DNA from: Microbulbifer celer
Lineage (GTDB): Bacteria; Pseudomonadota; Gammaproteobacteria; Pseudomonadales; Cellvibrionaceae
Length of the DNA stretch: 64,000 nucleotides
Assembly: GCF_020991125.1 (NCBI RefSeq)
Contig: NZ_CP087715.1
Location: 1,639,501 to 1,703,500, forward strand
Direction: 5' to 3'
The notes below the pieces were generated by a model. That model was given only the letters and a program-made list of their open reading frames with translations. It searched no databases and was not told the origin of the DNA. Positions 63,258-64,000 of the stretch are shown one piece after another (position 1 is the first letter of the stretch; each line of letters opens with the position of its first letter). The translations under genes and the position numbers were made by a program.

Positions 63258-63346
63258 CTCCTGGCAGATATTCCACATCACAGACAGCGGCACCTGCTGC
63301 CGCGCAGTCACAGATCCCGTATCTATACTGAAGGAGATCTTGATGA

Positions 63347-63622
63347 GTGGTGGTCTGTATGTGGTGGGTTATCTTGCGTTTTTATTGCACTCTTCTGGTG
63401 CGTGGCTTTCTCCCCAGAGAAAGTGAGATCGCGCTGCCCAAAGAGGATGACGACCATCTGCGCCGGTATTCCCGCCGCTATCGAGTCAAAAAAGGCTGGG
63501 TAAAGAACCTGTGGATCGCGTCTTCGCTGCTGATGATCTGCTTTCCTCTTGCCCCATTCGTGCTCGCACTGGGTTTGTTTACCTCATTCCTATCGTTTGC
63601 AATTCTCGACGAGACCGCCTGA
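63347..63622 (+). CDS. Small predicted membrane protein, frame at the 5' end uncertain
   Basis: The accepted part is the C-terminal two thirds: a charged stretch (LPKEDDDHLRRYSRRYRVKKGW) followed by two hydrophobic segments (LWIASSLLMICFPLAPFVLALGLF; TSFLSFAILDE). The GTG at 63347 is ten bases after a good AAGGAG (63331-63336), but an ATG at 63343 in another frame is better spaced (six bases) and encodes MSGGLYVVGYLAFLL, which looks like a natural membrane start before hitting a stop at 63424-63426. A frameshift (real, programmed, or a base-calling error) could join the two. Function unknown; no family recognised. Confidence 0.45.
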   Translation: MVVCMWWVILRFYCTLLVRGFLPRESEIALPKEDDDHLRRYSRRYRVKKGWVKNLWIASSLLMICFPLAPFVLALGLFTSFLSFAILDETA

Positions 63623-63654
63623 ATCGGCGGGCTCGACTGGCTGGTGGTCCAACC

Positions 63655-63690
63655 AAAAAGCCCGCAGCAGAATTCTGCCGCGGGCTGTTT
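63655..63690. terminator. Terminator between the small membrane protein and the acylase gene
   Basis: AGCCCGC/GCGGGCT outer stem enclosing GCAGAATTCTGC. On the minus strand it is followed by TTTTTGG, so it mainly serves the acylase gene; on the plus strand only GTTTAG follows. Confidence 0.75.
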
Positions 63691-63723
63691 AGTATTAGAA
63701 GTTCTGTTTACTGATCGCTGGCG

Positions 63724-64000
63724 TCATTGCAGTGTCAGCACGTAGCGCGGGTCTTTTTCCTTCAACGGTGACGGATTGCCTTCCACCCAGTCTTCATGGC
63801 CATTGCCGAAAAACGGAGACAGCGGATGCGCGCTCTGGCCGGTGGCCATGTGGAAAATGCCGTGGTCCTCGCGACCGGGAGACACAACCATGCGCTCCGA
63901 TGCGCCCTTGGTGGCGGACTGGAATCGCGGCATATGCGAATCACCGGGCAGCGGATCTGCCGGCATCGCGGTAAACCAGTTCACCGCGGATGCTGCACGC
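63724..64000 (-). CDS. Penicillin acylase family protein, C-terminal fragment (continues beyond window)
   Basis: The reading frame is open to the right edge, so only the last 90 or so residues are seen. The segment SATKGASERMVVSPGREDHGIFHMATGQSAHPLSPFFGNG (read in pieces) matches the conserved end of the beta chain of penicillin acylases/N-terminal nucleophile amidohydrolases, where GQSGHP-LSP is typical. The ending YVLTLQ is as in that family. Such enzymes cleave amide side chains of beta-lactams, acyl-homoserine lactones or lipoamino acids; substrate cannot be judged from the fragment. It converges on the cysG side and has a terminator after its stop. Confidence 0.8.
   Translation of the reverse strand, partial: RAASAVNWFTAMPADPLPGDSHMPRFQSATKGASERMVVSPGREDHGIFHMATGQSAHPLSPFFGNGHEDWVEGNPSPLKEKDPRYVLTLQ

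Overview
The window looks like a chromosomal segment of a marine, polysaccharide-degrading gammaproteobacterium of the Cellvibrionales/Microbulbifer type. The support is the gene order mnmA-hflD-purB, clpS-clpA / infA-bpt-aat, trxB, ftsK-lolA-rarA-crcB-serS-cysG, together with a secreted GH9 cellulase that joins a CBM2 to its catalytic domain through a poly-serine linker, and a large TonB-dependent receptor. Taxonomy is inferred from content only. I saw no tRNA, rRNA, CRISPR array, insertion sequence or prophage gene. All family assignments come from reading the translated sequence, without a database search.

Region 1 (1-8686) is the most distinctive accessory stretch. It holds an AGCS amino acid/cation symporter (5' end outside the window), a gamma-glutamylpolyamine synthetase (PuuA type), a divergent gamma-glutamylputrescine oxidase (PuuB type), a TonB-dependent receptor, a TetR regulator and a cytosolic 5'-nucleotidase. 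A 20-bp element with core GAAY-N4-RTTC followed by CGGTTT occurs three times: as an inverted pair between puuA and puuB, and once before the receptor gene. This suggests a small regulon that couples outer-membrane uptake to amine catabolism.

Region 2 (8888-17958) carries cysB, a small CxxC thioredoxin-fold protein, pabB, the divergent pair ppsR/ppsA, an L,D-transpeptidase, rraA and a DMT-family transporter.

Region 3 (18067-33763) is dominated by acyl-CoA and two-carbon metabolism: a FadE-type acyl-CoA dehydrogenase, an acetyl-CoA hydrolase/transferase, ackA-pta, isocitrate lyase and malate synthase G with a LysR regulator between them. The GH9 cellulase sits inside this block. With ppsA and icd elsewhere in the window, most of the acetate/glyoxylate/gluconeogenesis decision points are present.

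Region 4 (33894-40675) has a MarR-HlyD-FUSC export operon and a TctDE-like two-component system divergent from a SulP anion transporter, with a TGAAAG direct repeat between them.

Region 5 (40777-64000) is mostly conserved housekeeping: mnmA-hflD-purB-roxA-GNAT; rluE divergent from icd; cspD divergent from clpS-clpA; infA, bpt and aat (with ClpAS a complete bacterial N-degron pathway); trxB; ftsK-lolA-rarA-crcB-serS-cysG; a small membrane protein whose frame is uncertain; and the C-terminal end of a penicillin-acylase family gene that runs off the right edge. Several genes appear to start with TTG (pabB, ppsA, the histidine kinase, hflD, ftsK, cysG). I found no clearly undescribed defence or mobile system; the best candidates for new biology are regulatory.
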